Shown here in pieces: positions 16,405 to 25,011 of a DNA stretch of 52,460 bases. How positions within the stretch are numbered: the stretch's first letter is position 1; each line of letters begins with the position of its first letter. Source of the stretch: Dysgonamonadaceae bacterium (GTDB taxonomy: Bacteria > Bacteroidota > Bacteroidia > Bacteroidales > Azobacteroidaceae); the NCBI GenBank assembly GCA_031275735.1, contig JAISOJ010000001.1, positions 1 to 52,460 of the forward strand. Reading direction: 5' to 3'. A model generated the notes under the pieces. The model worked only from the letters and a program-made list of their open reading frames with translations, was not told the origin of the DNA and did no database searches. A program made the translations under genes and the position numbers.

Positions 16405-18816
16405 ATGGAAAGTTATAAAAATAAAAGAGAGAGCGTAAAAAATTCTAAAAAAGAAGTTGATTTTCAGTGGTTTTTTATAAGTTTTTTTATCCATTGGAAA
16501 TGGTTTTTACTTTCAATTATCTTGTTTCTTATGTGGGGATTTTTACGTTTACGCTATTCAACGCCCATATACAATGTACAGGCAAAAATTATTTTGAAAG
16601 ACAGTAGACGAGGAGGATTAAATAATAGCGAGCTTTCTGTTTTTCAAAGTATGGGTATTCTCCAAAATAATACAAGTGTAGAAAATGAGATCGAAATACT
16701 TACTTCTCGTAATTTAGCGGAAAGCGTAGTCATTGAGCAAGAGCTATTTATTCGTTACGTAGTCAAAGGCAAATTTAAAGATACAGAATTATATGGCAAC
16801 GGAAATCCCAAGTATTATTATACATCTCCGGTGAAAGTATTTGTTGACTCTTCAGTTATATCAGCCTTAGGGTCAACAATTTTGCTTAAAGTATCTACTA
16901 CGGACAACCACAATATTCTTGTGGAAGGTAATTATGGCGGTAATGTATTTTCGGGAGAATATTCTTTTCTTCCGGCAGTTGTGGCAACTCCTATCGGTGA
17001 ATTATTGCTTTTGGGCGATGAAACATCCACTTTAAGAGCAGAATATCCGGTGGAAATACAAATAATTCCGCCCCTTAGCATAGCTCAATGGTACTTAGGG
17101 ATGCTAAGTGTGAGTTTAACGGATAATAATACTTCGGTCGTTCGCTTATCACTAAACGAAACAAACAGCCAACGAGGCGGAGATTTTCTTACCAAACTAA
17201 TTAATTTGTACAACAGCGACACAATGGCAGATAAAGATAAGGCAGCCAACAGCGCCTCTCGCTTTATTGATGAACGGTTGAGCGAATTAGGCGGCGAACT
17301 GATTCATTCGGAGAAAGAGGTTCAAGCTTATAAGCAAGCAAACGACATTGCTGATATCAGTTATGAAGCTGACTTAGTCATTGGAGAGAAAAATGTATAT
17401 GAAAAGATGGAAAGGGAAATAGAGTCAAAATTAATGATGCTTTCTTTTTTGGATGATGAATTTAAAAAGAACGAAGAATCTTCCCTATTACCTATTACTT
17501 TAGGAATAATTATGGATACTCCCCCTCTTTCTACAAGTTTGGATCAGTACAATAAACTTATACAGGATAAGAAACGCATGTTGGCTTATACCGATATAGA
17601 AACTCCGATTATCAAACGGATAGATGAACGTTTATCTACTTTGAGAGAAAATATTCGTATGAATATAGAGTCTTTACGATATAGTTTGGAAGAACAAAAA
17701 AAGGATTACGCAGATTTAAGAAAAATATATAGCGAAGGAATAGAGGAGGTTCCGCGTAAAGAACGGGAACTTACCGAGATTGTCCGCCAACAGATGATTA
17801 AAGCAGATCTTTTTGTTACTTTACTTAGTAGAAAAGAAGAAATTGCCCTGACGCTAGCTGTTACTGCTCCAAGCGCTAAATTGTTGGAAAGTCCTTTGTC
17901 TTCCGGCGCTCCGATTGCTCCCCGTAAAATGAGACTCTATATGTTATGTTTATTGGGAGGTATTGTATGTCCTTTTGTTGTGATAGGTATACGGGAATTA
18001 TTTAATTATAAAATATCCAATGAAGAAGAAGTCCGTCGTTTTTCAGAAGTACCGGTTGTTGTATCGCTTCCGATGGTAAAATCGAAAGAAACATTAGTGA
18101 TTTCTTCCCATTCAACTACGGCTATTGCCGAGCGTTTCAGGCTTTTGAGAACAAATTTGCAATTCCTGCTAGGTAATCCGGATAAAAAAGTAATACTGGT
18201 TACTTCCGCTATTAGCGGGGAAGGAAAAACATTTGTATCTATTAATCTGGCTATGACCTTTTCTTTGAAATATAAAACTATTTTAGTGGGTTTGGATATT
18301 CGTCGTCCTAAAATAGGCATATACCTTGATCTACCTAAAGAAGCCGGTTTTATTTCATATTTAACAGGTAATAACACTGATATAGATAAGTTAATTAATA
18401 AAAATATAAAAGGAACAGAATTGGATGTCCTGATTGCCGGAGTTGTTCCACCGAATCCAAATGAACTTTTAATGGAAAAAACGTTGGATGATTTGTTTGT
18501 TTTGCTACGGAAAAAATATGATTACATTATTATTGATACGTCGCCAGTGGGAAGCGTATCGGATGCATTTTTAGTAAACAGAGTTTCGGATGTTTCACTT
18601 TATATTGTGCGAGGTAACTTTTCACCAAAATCATCAGTGACTTTGATAAATAATATTTATGACGAAAAGCGTTTAAATGATGTAAATATTGTATTAAATG
18701 CATTTAATAACAAAAAATCCGGTCATTATGGATACGGATATGGAGGATACGGGTATGGATATGGCTACGGATACGGAAATTATAGAAATTACGGATATGG
18801 TTACACGACAGAATAA
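16405..18816 (+). CDS. Wzc-type polysaccharide co-polymerase and BY-kinase
   Basis: An 803-residue inner-membrane protein. TM1 lies near residues 28-47, followed by the periplasmic Wzz domain with long coiled coils (about 270-470), TM2 near 510-530, and the cytoplasmic kinase. The kinase has all three nucleotide motifs: Walker A (SGEGKT), Walker A' (ILVGLDIRRP) and Walker B (YIIIDTSPVG). The last ~30 residues are almost only Tyr and Gly (GYGYGGYGYGYGYGYG-type), the autophosphorylation cluster of bacterial tyrosine kinases. Phosphorylation state of this tail governs polymer length and export. A tyrosine phosphatase gene (50952) lies in the window but far away. The Tyr tail is encoded by an imperfect hexamer repeat. 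Confidence 0.95.
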   Translation: MESYKNKRESVKNSKKEVDFQWFFISFFIHWKWFLLSIILFLMWGFLRLRYSTPIYNVQAKIILKDSRRGGLNNSELSVFQSMGILQNNTSVENEIEILTSRNLAESVVIEQELFIRYVVKGKFKDTELYGNGNPKYYYTSPVKVFVDSSVISALGSTILLKVSTTDNHNILVEGNYGGNVFSGEYSFLPAVVATPIGELLLLGDETSTLRAEYPVEIQIIPPLSIAQWYLGMLSVSLTDNNTSVVRLSLNETNSQRGGDFLTKLINLYNSDTMADKDKAANSASRFIDERLSELGGELIHSEKEVQAYKQANDIADISYEADLVIGEKNVYEKMEREIESKLMMLSFLDDEFKKNEESSLLPITLGIIMDTPPLSTSLDQYNKLIQDKKRMLAYTDIETPIIKRIDERLSTLRENIRMNIESLRYSLEEQKKDYADLRKIYSEGIEEVPRKERELTEIVRQQMIKADLFVTLLSRKEEIALTLAVTAPSAKLLESPLSSGAPIAPRKMRLYMLCLLGGIVCPFVVIGIRELFNYKISNEEEVRRFSEVPVVVSLPMVKSKETLVISSHSTTAIAERFRLLRTNLQFLLGNPDKKVILVTSAISGEGKTFVSINLAMTFSLKYKTILVGLDIRRPKIGIYLDLPKEAGFISYLTGNNTDIDKLINKNIKGTELDVLIAGVVPPNPNELLMEKTLDDLFVLLRKKYDYIIIDTSPVGSVSDAFLVNRVSDVSLYIVRGNFSPKSSVTLINNIYDEKRLNDVNIVLNAFNNKKSGHYGYGYGGYGYGYGYGYGNYRNYGYGYTTE
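18726..18803 (+). repeat. Imperfect GGATAY hexamer repeat coding the Wzc Tyr tail
   Basis: About a dozen imperfect copies of GGATAC, GGATAT, GGGTAT or GGCTAC, each coding Gly-Tyr, interrupted by short Asn/Arg units. Slipped-strand gain or loss of a unit would keep the frame and change the number of phosphorylatable tyrosines. Confidence 0.75.
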
Positions 18817-18847
18817 CAATAAAAATCACAATAAAATCAAAGAAATT

Positions 18848-20251
18848 ATGAAAAAGGGGGTTGTTTTATTTTGTACAGCGTTCTTGTTCTCTGTTTTTAC
18901 TATTTTTGCACAAGAAAAAAAAGATTCAAGTAAAGAAATAGAAGAGCTTGGTAAAGGACAAAAAGCTAAATATTGGGATAATTGGTTTATTACGGCGGGA
19001 ACTAATGTTAATTTATTATGGGGAGAGCAAGATAAAGAAATTGCAAGTTTGACAAGTCGGTTAAAGTTCGGAGGAGGAAATTTTTCCATCGGGAAATGGT
19101 TTACTCCTACTTTGGGGATGCGTATTCAGGCAATATCAGCGGCTCTTAAAGGATTTAATTATATTATACCGATGGGGCGTTATGCTTTTTATTATCATCC
19201 TGCTTCTCCTCTTGCCAAATCTATAGTTCCGATAGGATTTAGCGAACCTAGCGAACTTCATGCTGAGTATATTATTCCAGATGACTATTTTACCATACAG
19301 GATACCAAAGAAATCGTAGAAAACGAGGGAAATTGGCATAATTTTAAATTAGTAAATAGCCCTAAGGGCAGGGCATTTACACAAGAAATGAGTTATTATT
19401 CAGTTACCGTCGATGCTATGACTAATTTTACATATCTTTTTCATGGCTCTTATAAAGAAGGGATGCTGTTGGATGTTATACCTTTTGTAGGCGCTGGATT
19501 TCTACATGCTAAAGAGGGCTTATCGAATCCTGCTTATACGTATGGGGTTGTGAAGGCTGGTCTTCAAGCAAGTATTAATTTGGGGAATTTAGCTATTTTT
19601 GCGGAAATACAAGGAAATATAACCTCTCACGATTTTGACGGTTACGTTGGCGATGAATTATTTGATATGGTGTTTCATGGGATGGCTGGCCTGCAATATA
19701 CATTCAATAAGCGTTTTGCAACAGTACAAACGGGAGGCGCTTCTCTGTCATTGGATGAAATTAATTATTTGAATGAAAAGATCAATAATAATCGTACGAT
19801 GATTGAAAAACATCAGAATATTTTGGATCGTCATCAGGATTTGCTTGATCGCTTGAACCAATGTTGCGAGGAAGAAGAAGGAGTTAGAACCGAAAAAGAA
19901 ATAATAACTAAAACCGAGGTTATAACTACAAAGTATTTACCCGAGTATATCCGGTTCACCTTAAATTCGGCTCAAATTCAACTCACAGAAGAAAGCAAAC
20001 TGAAAGACGCTGTTGAATTTATGAAAGCGAATCCGTCAAGTAAATTACTTTTAGTAGGATATGCTGATAAAAAAACAGGTGCAAGTAGTTACAATTATGA
20101 CTTAAGTCGCAAACGCGTTGAAGGCGTTAGTCAAGAATTAATCCGTAGAGGAGCAGATCCTAAACGTTTGATTTTAGAATGGAGAGGCGATACTGAACAA
20201 CCATATGCCCCAAATGATTGGAATCGAGTAGTGATTATGGTTGAACGATAA
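18848..20251 (+). CDS. OmpA-family outer membrane protein (beta-barrel plus OmpA_C)
   Basis: A 467-residue exported protein. The signal peptide starts MKKGVVLFCTAFLFSVFTIFAQ, which fixes the start at 18848; an open frame continues upstream into the Wzc Tyr repeats but reads only repeat-derived Met/Asp/Thr codons. The mature N-terminal part (about 45-300) is beta-rich with alternating aromatic strands and should form an outer-membrane barrel. A coiled-coil segment (about 310-345, MIEKHQNILDRHQDLLDRL) leads to a C-terminal OmpA-like peptidoglycan-binding domain (FTLNSAQIQLTEESKLKDAVEFM; GYADKKTGASSYNYDLSRKRV; final GDTEQPY...NRVVIM). Following wzc by 31 bp, it probably stabilises the export machine in the cell wall. 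Confidence 0.9.
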   Translation: MKKGVVLFCTAFLFSVFTIFAQEKKDSSKEIEELGKGQKAKYWDNWFITAGTNVNLLWGEQDKEIASLTSRLKFGGGNFSIGKWFTPTLGMRIQAISAALKGFNYIIPMGRYAFYYHPASPLAKSIVPIGFSEPSELHAEYIIPDDYFTIQDTKEIVENEGNWHNFKLVNSPKGRAFTQEMSYYSVTVDAMTNFTYLFHGSYKEGMLLDVIPFVGAGFLHAKEGLSNPAYTYGVVKAGLQASINLGNLAIFAEIQGNITSHDFDGYVGDELFDMVFHGMAGLQYTFNKRFATVQTGGASLSLDEINYLNEKINNNRTMIEKHQNILDRHQDLLDRLNQCCEEEEGVRTEKEIITKTEVITTKYLPEYIRFTLNSAQIQLTEESKLKDAVEFMKANPSSKLLLVGYADKKTGASSYNYDLSRKRVEGVSQELIRRGADPKRLILEWRGDTEQPYAPNDWNRVVIMVER

Positions 20252-20269
20252 TTTATTATAAATGAACCG

Positions 20270-20312
20270 AAAGTGTCTCTAATGGTTCTATTATCATAGG
20301 AGGCACTTTTTT
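20270..20312 (+). terminator. Intergenic terminator inside the polysaccharide locus
   Basis: AAAGTGTCTC (20270-20279) pairs with GAGGCACTTT (20300-20309, one G-T pair), followed by a T run to 20312. It lies only 12 bp before the initiating transferase gene, so it either separates two transcripts or works as an attenuator. I see no -7 consensus in the short gap after it. Confidence 0.8.
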
Positions 20313-20324
20313 AGTTATTAGACA

Positions 20325-21638
20325 ATGAAAAGGATATTATTCATTATTGTTGACTTATTAATTATTTATGGAAGTATTCTTCTGTCTTTTTATTTACTCG
20401 CTGAAATTGATATGCTGGAAGATTTTCAACAAAATTTTGAAGCATTTACAATTGTAGCTCCATTTATTGGTCTTTTTTACTTCATCTTAATGTATGTTTT
20501 CGAGCTATACAACCTTACACATAAAGAAATTGGAGAATTAGTTTATACCGTTCTACTCATATCCATATCCTTGATGATAGGTATTATGGGCGTTTGTTTT
20601 TTGGTACGGGATGTGGCGATGGCTTTTCCGCGTAGCGTTATTCTTCTGAGTACTCTTACTTATTTTGTGGTATTAACTTTATGGCGAGCGCTTCTTTGGT
20701 ATGTCAATCATAAATTACATGGAAAAAAGAAAATAATCATTATTTATAATGAAACAAATGAGTTATCGGAAACCATAAAAAGAAAATGCGCCAATTTTTA
20801 TCAAATTCTGTATGAATGTAAAGGGAAAGATCCTTTACTGTCTGCTAAGATTGAAGCATCGGACGAAGTATTTATATGTTCAGACGTAGGGCAAAAGACA
20901 CGCGAAAAAATTTTACCTATTTGCATTAATTACAAAAAAAATGTTTGTTTCGTTCCTAAATATTTTGATGTGAGTATTATGTCGTCTATTTTTTATAAAA
21001 CGGACGATATTCCTACTTTTTGCATATCCAATATGGAACTTTCTCCGGAAGAACGTTTTCTTAAACGTTTCATCGATTTATTGTTTGGCGTGATTGCCGT
21101 AATCGTAACGTTTCCTTTTGCTTTGATAACGTTTTTGTTTGTTAAATTAGATGGAGCTCCTGCCTTCTATACTCAAGAACGGCTTACTGAAGGAGGTAAA
21201 ACATTCAAAATTTTCAAATTCAGGACAATGGTTCCTAATGCGGAAAAACTTTCAGGTCCGGTTTTGGCGGAGGAAAAAGACCCTCGCATCACCAAAGTAG
21301 GAAAATTTTTGCGAATGGTGCGCTTGGACGAACTCCCGCAATTGATTAATATTTTGAAAGGAGAAATGAGTATTGTCGGCCCTCGTCCGGAACGTCCTTT
21401 TTTCACAGAGCAATTTGAACAAGAGCTTCCGGAATATCATTACAGACTTAAAGTAAAAGCCGGATTAACCGGACTAGCGCAAGTAGAGGGAAAATACAAT
21501 ACGACGGTAGAAGATAAATTGCGTTATGATTTAATCTATATCAATAATTATTCGATATGGAAAGATTTCCTTATCATGTTGCGAACAATCAAAATATTGT
21601 TCCTTAAAAGCAGCACGGAAGGAATCGATTCTAATTAA
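20325..21638 (+). CDS. Initiating sugar-phosphate transferase (PHPT, WbaP/WcaJ type)
   Basis: A 437-residue polyprenol-phosphate hexose-1-phosphate transferase. The N-terminal half has about four membrane helices (near residues 5-25, 42-65, 75-98 and 105-125). A fifth, re-entrant helix near 245-270 leads into the catalytic bacterial-transferase domain: FYTQERLTEGGKTFKIFKFRTM, KFLRMVRLDELPQL, GEMSIVGPRPERP and the final GLTGLAQVEGKY. It puts the first sugar phosphate on undecaprenyl phosphate at the inner membrane, starting the repeat unit. It sits after a terminator and first in the glycan block, so it may set overall flux. Donor sugar cannot be told. Confidence 0.95.
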   Translation: MKRILFIIVDLLIIYGSILLSFYLLAEIDMLEDFQQNFEAFTIVAPFIGLFYFILMYVFELYNLTHKEIGELVYTVLLISISLMIGIMGVCFLVRDVAMAFPRSVILLSTLTYFVVLTLWRALLWYVNHKLHGKKKIIIIYNETNELSETIKRKCANFYQILYECKGKDPLLSAKIEASDEVFICSDVGQKTREKILPICINYKKNVCFVPKYFDVSIMSSIFYKTDDIPTFCISNMELSPEERFLKRFIDLLFGVIAVIVTFPFALITFLFVKLDGAPAFYTQERLTEGGKTFKIFKFRTMVPNAEKLSGPVLAEEKDPRITKVGKFLRMVRLDELPQLINILKGEMSIVGPRPERPFFTEQFEQELPEYHYRLKVKAGLTGLAQVEGKYNTTVEDKLRYDLIYINNYSIWKDFLIMLRTIKILFLKSSTEGIDSN

Positions 21639-21646
21639 GAGTTATA

Positions 21647-22669
21647 ATGAGAGGAGCAAATGTTGAAATATCGGTAGTCATGGCTGTTTATAACGGCGAA
21701 AAGTATCTGAAAGAAGCGATTGATTCTATTCGATCCCAAACATTCGGCAACTTTGAGTTTATTATTATTAACGACGGTTCTACAGATACTACTTCCGAAA
21801 TTATTTTTAGTTATTCCGATCCACGAATTGTTTATTTAGAGAATGAAACGAATAAAGGCTTGGTTTATAGCTTAAATAGAGGCCTATCCTCCAGCAAAGG
21901 AAAGTATATCGCCCGTATGGACGCCGACGATATTGCATTGCCGCAAAGATTGCAGATCCAATTTAATTATATGGAAGCGCATCCGGAAATCGGAATTTGC
22001 GGAAGCAATGTTGAAGCTTTTTTCAACACAAAGAAAAAAAGTGTGATTATTCGATTTCCCAAAACCGATAAACTAATTAAAGTTTTTCCTTTCTTCCAAT
22101 CGCCTTTTTCTCATCCTTCTGTTATAATGAGAAAAGAAACGCTGGTTAAAAATAATTTGAGTTATACCGACAAATTCCTTCATGCGGAAGATTACGCTTT
22201 GTGGGTGGAACTGTTGAGATACACAAAGGCTTATAATATTCCGCGTGTCCTGCTGCGTTATCGTATACATGAAGCAAGCGTTACGGCAGGTACGAGGACG
22301 GATAAAAGCTTTATTAATTCGGTACTAATTCAAAATAAATATATTCAAGATAAAAACATAACTATCTCTTTTGATGATACGGTTCTTTTTTCACGTTTTA
22401 CCAATCGTCATGAAAATTACAGTTTAAATGCGGACGACCAACAAACAATCGACCGGATATTGGAAAACTTTTTTTCCCAGTTGTTTGAAAAACAAAAGAA
22501 AGATTATCCGGTAGCGATGGATTTTGTTTCTTCGGCTTGTTTTTACCGTTTTTTAAAAGGGCGGAAATATCCTCAAATGCCTTTTCTGAAAAAACTGTAT
22601 TGGAAAGGTTTGAGAGTCTTTATTAAGAAATTACCGATTTACCTGAATCGTTTTTTAACTCAATCTTGA
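21647..22669 (+). CDS. Glycosyltransferase family 2 (copy A)
   Basis: A 340-residue GT-A fold enzyme with a classic GT2 start (ISVVMAVYNGEKYLKEAIDSI), INDGSTD, and the metal-binding DADD in ARMDADDIALPQR. A predicted acceptor part follows, then a basic C-terminus (PFLKKLYWKGLRVFIKKL) that could be membrane-associated. It adds one sugar of the repeat unit in the cytoplasm. It is paralogous to the next gene along its whole length. It begins 8 bp after the PHPT stop. Donor and linkage are unknown. Confidence 0.93.
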   Translation: MRGANVEISVVMAVYNGEKYLKEAIDSIRSQTFGNFEFIIINDGSTDTTSEIIFSYSDPRIVYLENETNKGLVYSLNRGLSSSKGKYIARMDADDIALPQRLQIQFNYMEAHPEIGICGSNVEAFFNTKKKSVIIRFPKTDKLIKVFPFFQSPFSHPSVIMRKETLVKNNLSYTDKFLHAEDYALWVELLRYTKAYNIPRVLLRYRIHEASVTAGTRTDKSFINSVLIQNKYIQDKNITISFDDTVLFSRFTNRHENYSLNADDQQTIDRILENFFSQLFEKQKKDYPVAMDFVSSACFYRFLKGRKYPQMPFLKKLYWKGLRVFIKKLPIYLNRFLTQS

Positions 22670-22672
22670 TTT

Positions 22673-23686
22673 ATGAATAATCCGGTAAAAATATCTGTAA
22701 TAATGTCGGTCTATAATGGCGGAAAATACTTGAAAGAAGCGATTGATTCTATTTTGAATCAGACATTTAAGGATTTTGAGTTTTTAATTGTCAACGATGC
22801 TTCAACAGATTCTACTTCAGCCATTTTGTCGCAATATACCGATTTTCGAATCAAAATAATTGAGAACGAAACGAATAAAGGTTTGACTTATAGTTTAAAT
22901 TTAATGCTGGCTCAAAGTCGTGGCGATTACATTGCCCGAATGGATGCCGATGATATCGCATTGCCGAACCGGTTGGAAATTCAGCATCAATTTATGGAAA
23001 TGCATCCGGAAATAGGTATTTGCGGCAGTTTTGTTGAGTCTTTTATTCAAGGCACGAAGAAAAGGCAAATCGTCCGTTTCCCAAAAACAGATATAGAAAT
23101 TCGCGCTTTTGCTTTTTTTCAGTCGCCGTTTTGCCATCCTTCTACGATGTTCCGGAAAAAAATTAAAGATAAATATCACTTGCAATATTCTCCTTTATAT
23201 ATTAAGAGCGAAGATTACGCTTTATGGGTAGAATTACTGAAATATACCCAAGGGGCGACTATTCCACAGGTTTTGTTAAAGTACCGGCGGCACGAACAAT
23301 GTTTTTCCCGTTGGGAAAATGAAAAAGCGAATGGAAAGATTGAAATGATCACAGCTATTCAAAAAAACTATTTGGCTTGTTATCATATTCATTTAGATGA
23401 TAGTAATTTGTCTGTTTATACTCAATTCGTTGATCGTTCTCTCCCTTTTGAACTGAATATTCGTAATCAAAAAGCGGTAGCGCATGTCATTCGGGACTTT
23501 CTTTCTCAGCTTTCTCTCAACCAAAAGTGTTTGGAAAAAAAAGCGGTTTATAATCTTTCAATGATTTGTTTCTTCAAATTTTGGGTAAAGAAGAGATATC
23601 CTCTCCCTTTTTTATTACAAAAATTATTTTTGAAAGGAACGTTTATCTATATGAAACGTATGGCCGGAATAAAGGATTTTAATTAA
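22673..23686 (+). CDS. Glycosyltransferase family 2 (copy B, tandem paralog)
   Basis: A 337-residue GT2 enzyme beginning 3 bp after copy A. The same blocks recur in the same order: VYNGGKYLKEAIDSI, VNDASTD, ENETNKGL, ARMDADDIALPNR, HPEIGICGS, FPKTD, FFQSPF, SEDYALWVELLKYT. Divergence lies mainly in the C-terminal third, where specificity usually sits. This looks like a tandem duplication followed by specialisation, which would let two similar but distinct linkages be made. Donor and linkage are unknown. Confidence 0.93.
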   Translation: MNNPVKISVIMSVYNGGKYLKEAIDSILNQTFKDFEFLIVNDASTDSTSAILSQYTDFRIKIIENETNKGLTYSLNLMLAQSRGDYIARMDADDIALPNRLEIQHQFMEMHPEIGICGSFVESFIQGTKKRQIVRFPKTDIEIRAFAFFQSPFCHPSTMFRKKIKDKYHLQYSPLYIKSEDYALWVELLKYTQGATIPQVLLKYRRHEQCFSRWENEKANGKIEMITAIQKNYLACYHIHLDDSNLSVYTQFVDRSLPFELNIRNQKAVAHVIRDFLSQLSLNQKCLEKKAVYNLSMICFFKFWVKKRYPLPFLLQKLFLKGTFIYMKRMAGIKDFN

Positions 23687-23704
23687 AATAAAAGAATTAA
23701 GCCA

Positions 23705-24994
23705 ATGAAATTAGCATTTAAAGTCATCCTGTTATTCCTGATCGTTTTCAACTTCAGAATACCTTTGGTATATAATTCGGTATTTGTGACCGTTATTTTG
23801 TCTACCTTTTATTATTTAATTACAAAAAAATCCATTCCTTTTACCTATTTTAATTACCGTCATAATGCCGTAATTATCATAGCAACTCTTATGCTGGCGC
23901 TGGTTGTATTTACTTTTACAACTCTTCATGAACAAGATATCGCCGTAACTATCAGGCGAATATTCGTTCAGTTATCTATGCTGCTTGCTCTTATTTATAT
24001 ATTTCCTATTCTTTTGGAAGAAATTCAAGAGTCTAACGCCTTTGAGGAAGCGATGCTGATTGTATGCTATACTTTTGCTTTACAAGGGGGAATTCATTTA
24101 GCGGCTTATTTTATTCCGGCTTTAGGCGATTTTATGATATCCATAAAGCCGGAGGGTTTTCAAGAAGGTATGGCGGAGCGAAATATTAACCGTTTCAGAG
24201 GATTTGCCCTTTCCGGCTCTGTCTATTTTGAGCTTCCATCGGCTTACGGCGTTGCTTTTATTTTGTATATAAGATTACAATTGATTGAAGGTCAGAAATA
24301 TTTGACCGGATATAAGAACTATATTGTTCTTTTATTAATCGTATCGGGTATTATGTTAACAGGAAGGGTTGGATTTGTCGGAATAGGAATCGGTATGCTA
24401 TTGTATTTCCTTTTTGTAAAAGATCCGATCGTCATTGTGGGACGAATCTTTAAAAATGCCATTGCTTTTTCTCCTTTTATAATAATAGGCTGGTTCATTC
24501 TTCTTTCTCCCAGTCAACGTACATCCATTGAAAATGAAATTTTTCCTTTTGCACTCGAATTTTATTATAGATTCAGGGATACCGGTGAAATCGGAACCTC
24601 CTCCTCCGACGCAACATTCAAAGCTTTTTATTTTCCTTTAAAAGATGAAACCTTATTGTGGGGACATGGAACAGACGATGTTTATAAATTACTTGACCAA
24701 TATAACTTTACCGATGCAGGCTATATGCGAACATTGATGTTTGGCGGAATTCCTTATTTTATCTGTTTATTCATTTATCAATTTCTTTATTTCTCTATGC
24801 CGATAAAGGCGGCTTCGTGGCTTCGGGAGAAAGAAAGCAAGAAAGACTTGTATTGTTTCCTATTTTTGTTTGGCTATATTTTAACGCTTCATATCAAAGA
24901 TACGGCTTTAGCTCTTCAGCATCTGACGGAGGTACTTTTCCTTTATATCGGTTTTTCTTACCTTATTAAGTATTACGCAAAGTCAGAAAAATAA
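23705..24994 (+). CDS. Wzy-like O-antigen/capsule polymerase (multi-TM)
   Basis: A 429-residue polytopic membrane protein with about 11 hydrophobic helices and no soluble enzyme domain. Features fit O-antigen polymerases and ligases: the loop RFRGFALSGSVYFELPSAYG, the TM motif LTGRVGFVGIG, and a large periplasmic loop before WGHGTDDVYK ... DAGYMRTLMFGG. Wzy joins lipid-linked repeat units on the periplasmic side. Position between glycosyltransferase and acyltransferase genes supports this. Wzy proteins are poorly conserved, so the call is by topology and context. No Wzx flippase is seen nearby. Confidence 0.75.
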   Translation: MKLAFKVILLFLIVFNFRIPLVYNSVFVTVILSTFYYLITKKSIPFTYFNYRHNAVIIIATLMLALVVFTFTTLHEQDIAVTIRRIFVQLSMLLALIYIFPILLEEIQESNAFEEAMLIVCYTFALQGGIHLAAYFIPALGDFMISIKPEGFQEGMAERNINRFRGFALSGSVYFELPSAYGVAFILYIRLQLIEGQKYLTGYKNYIVLLLIVSGIMLTGRVGFVGIGIGMLLYFLFVKDPIVIVGRIFKNAIAFSPFIIIGWFILLSPSQRTSIENEIFPFALEFYYRFRDTGEIGTSSSDATFKAFYFPLKDETLLWGHGTDDVYKLLDQYNFTDAGYMRTLMFGGIPYFICLFIYQFLYFSMPIKAASWLREKESKKDLYCFLFLFGYILTLHIKDTALALQHLTEVLFLYIGFSYLIKYYAKSEK

Positions 24995-25011
24995 TACTCG
25001 GAAAGGTTTCT

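Noticed and set aside
18698-18847. An in-frame upstream extension of the OmpA gene into the Wzc Tyr repeats.
   Set aside because: Its residues are translation of the hexamer repeat in another frame; the signal peptide at 18848 fixes the real start.
23705-24994. Considered as an exosortase for the PID-CTERM-like tail.
   Set aside because: I see no Cys/Arg/His active-site set of exosortases; topology and loop motifs fit Wzy better.
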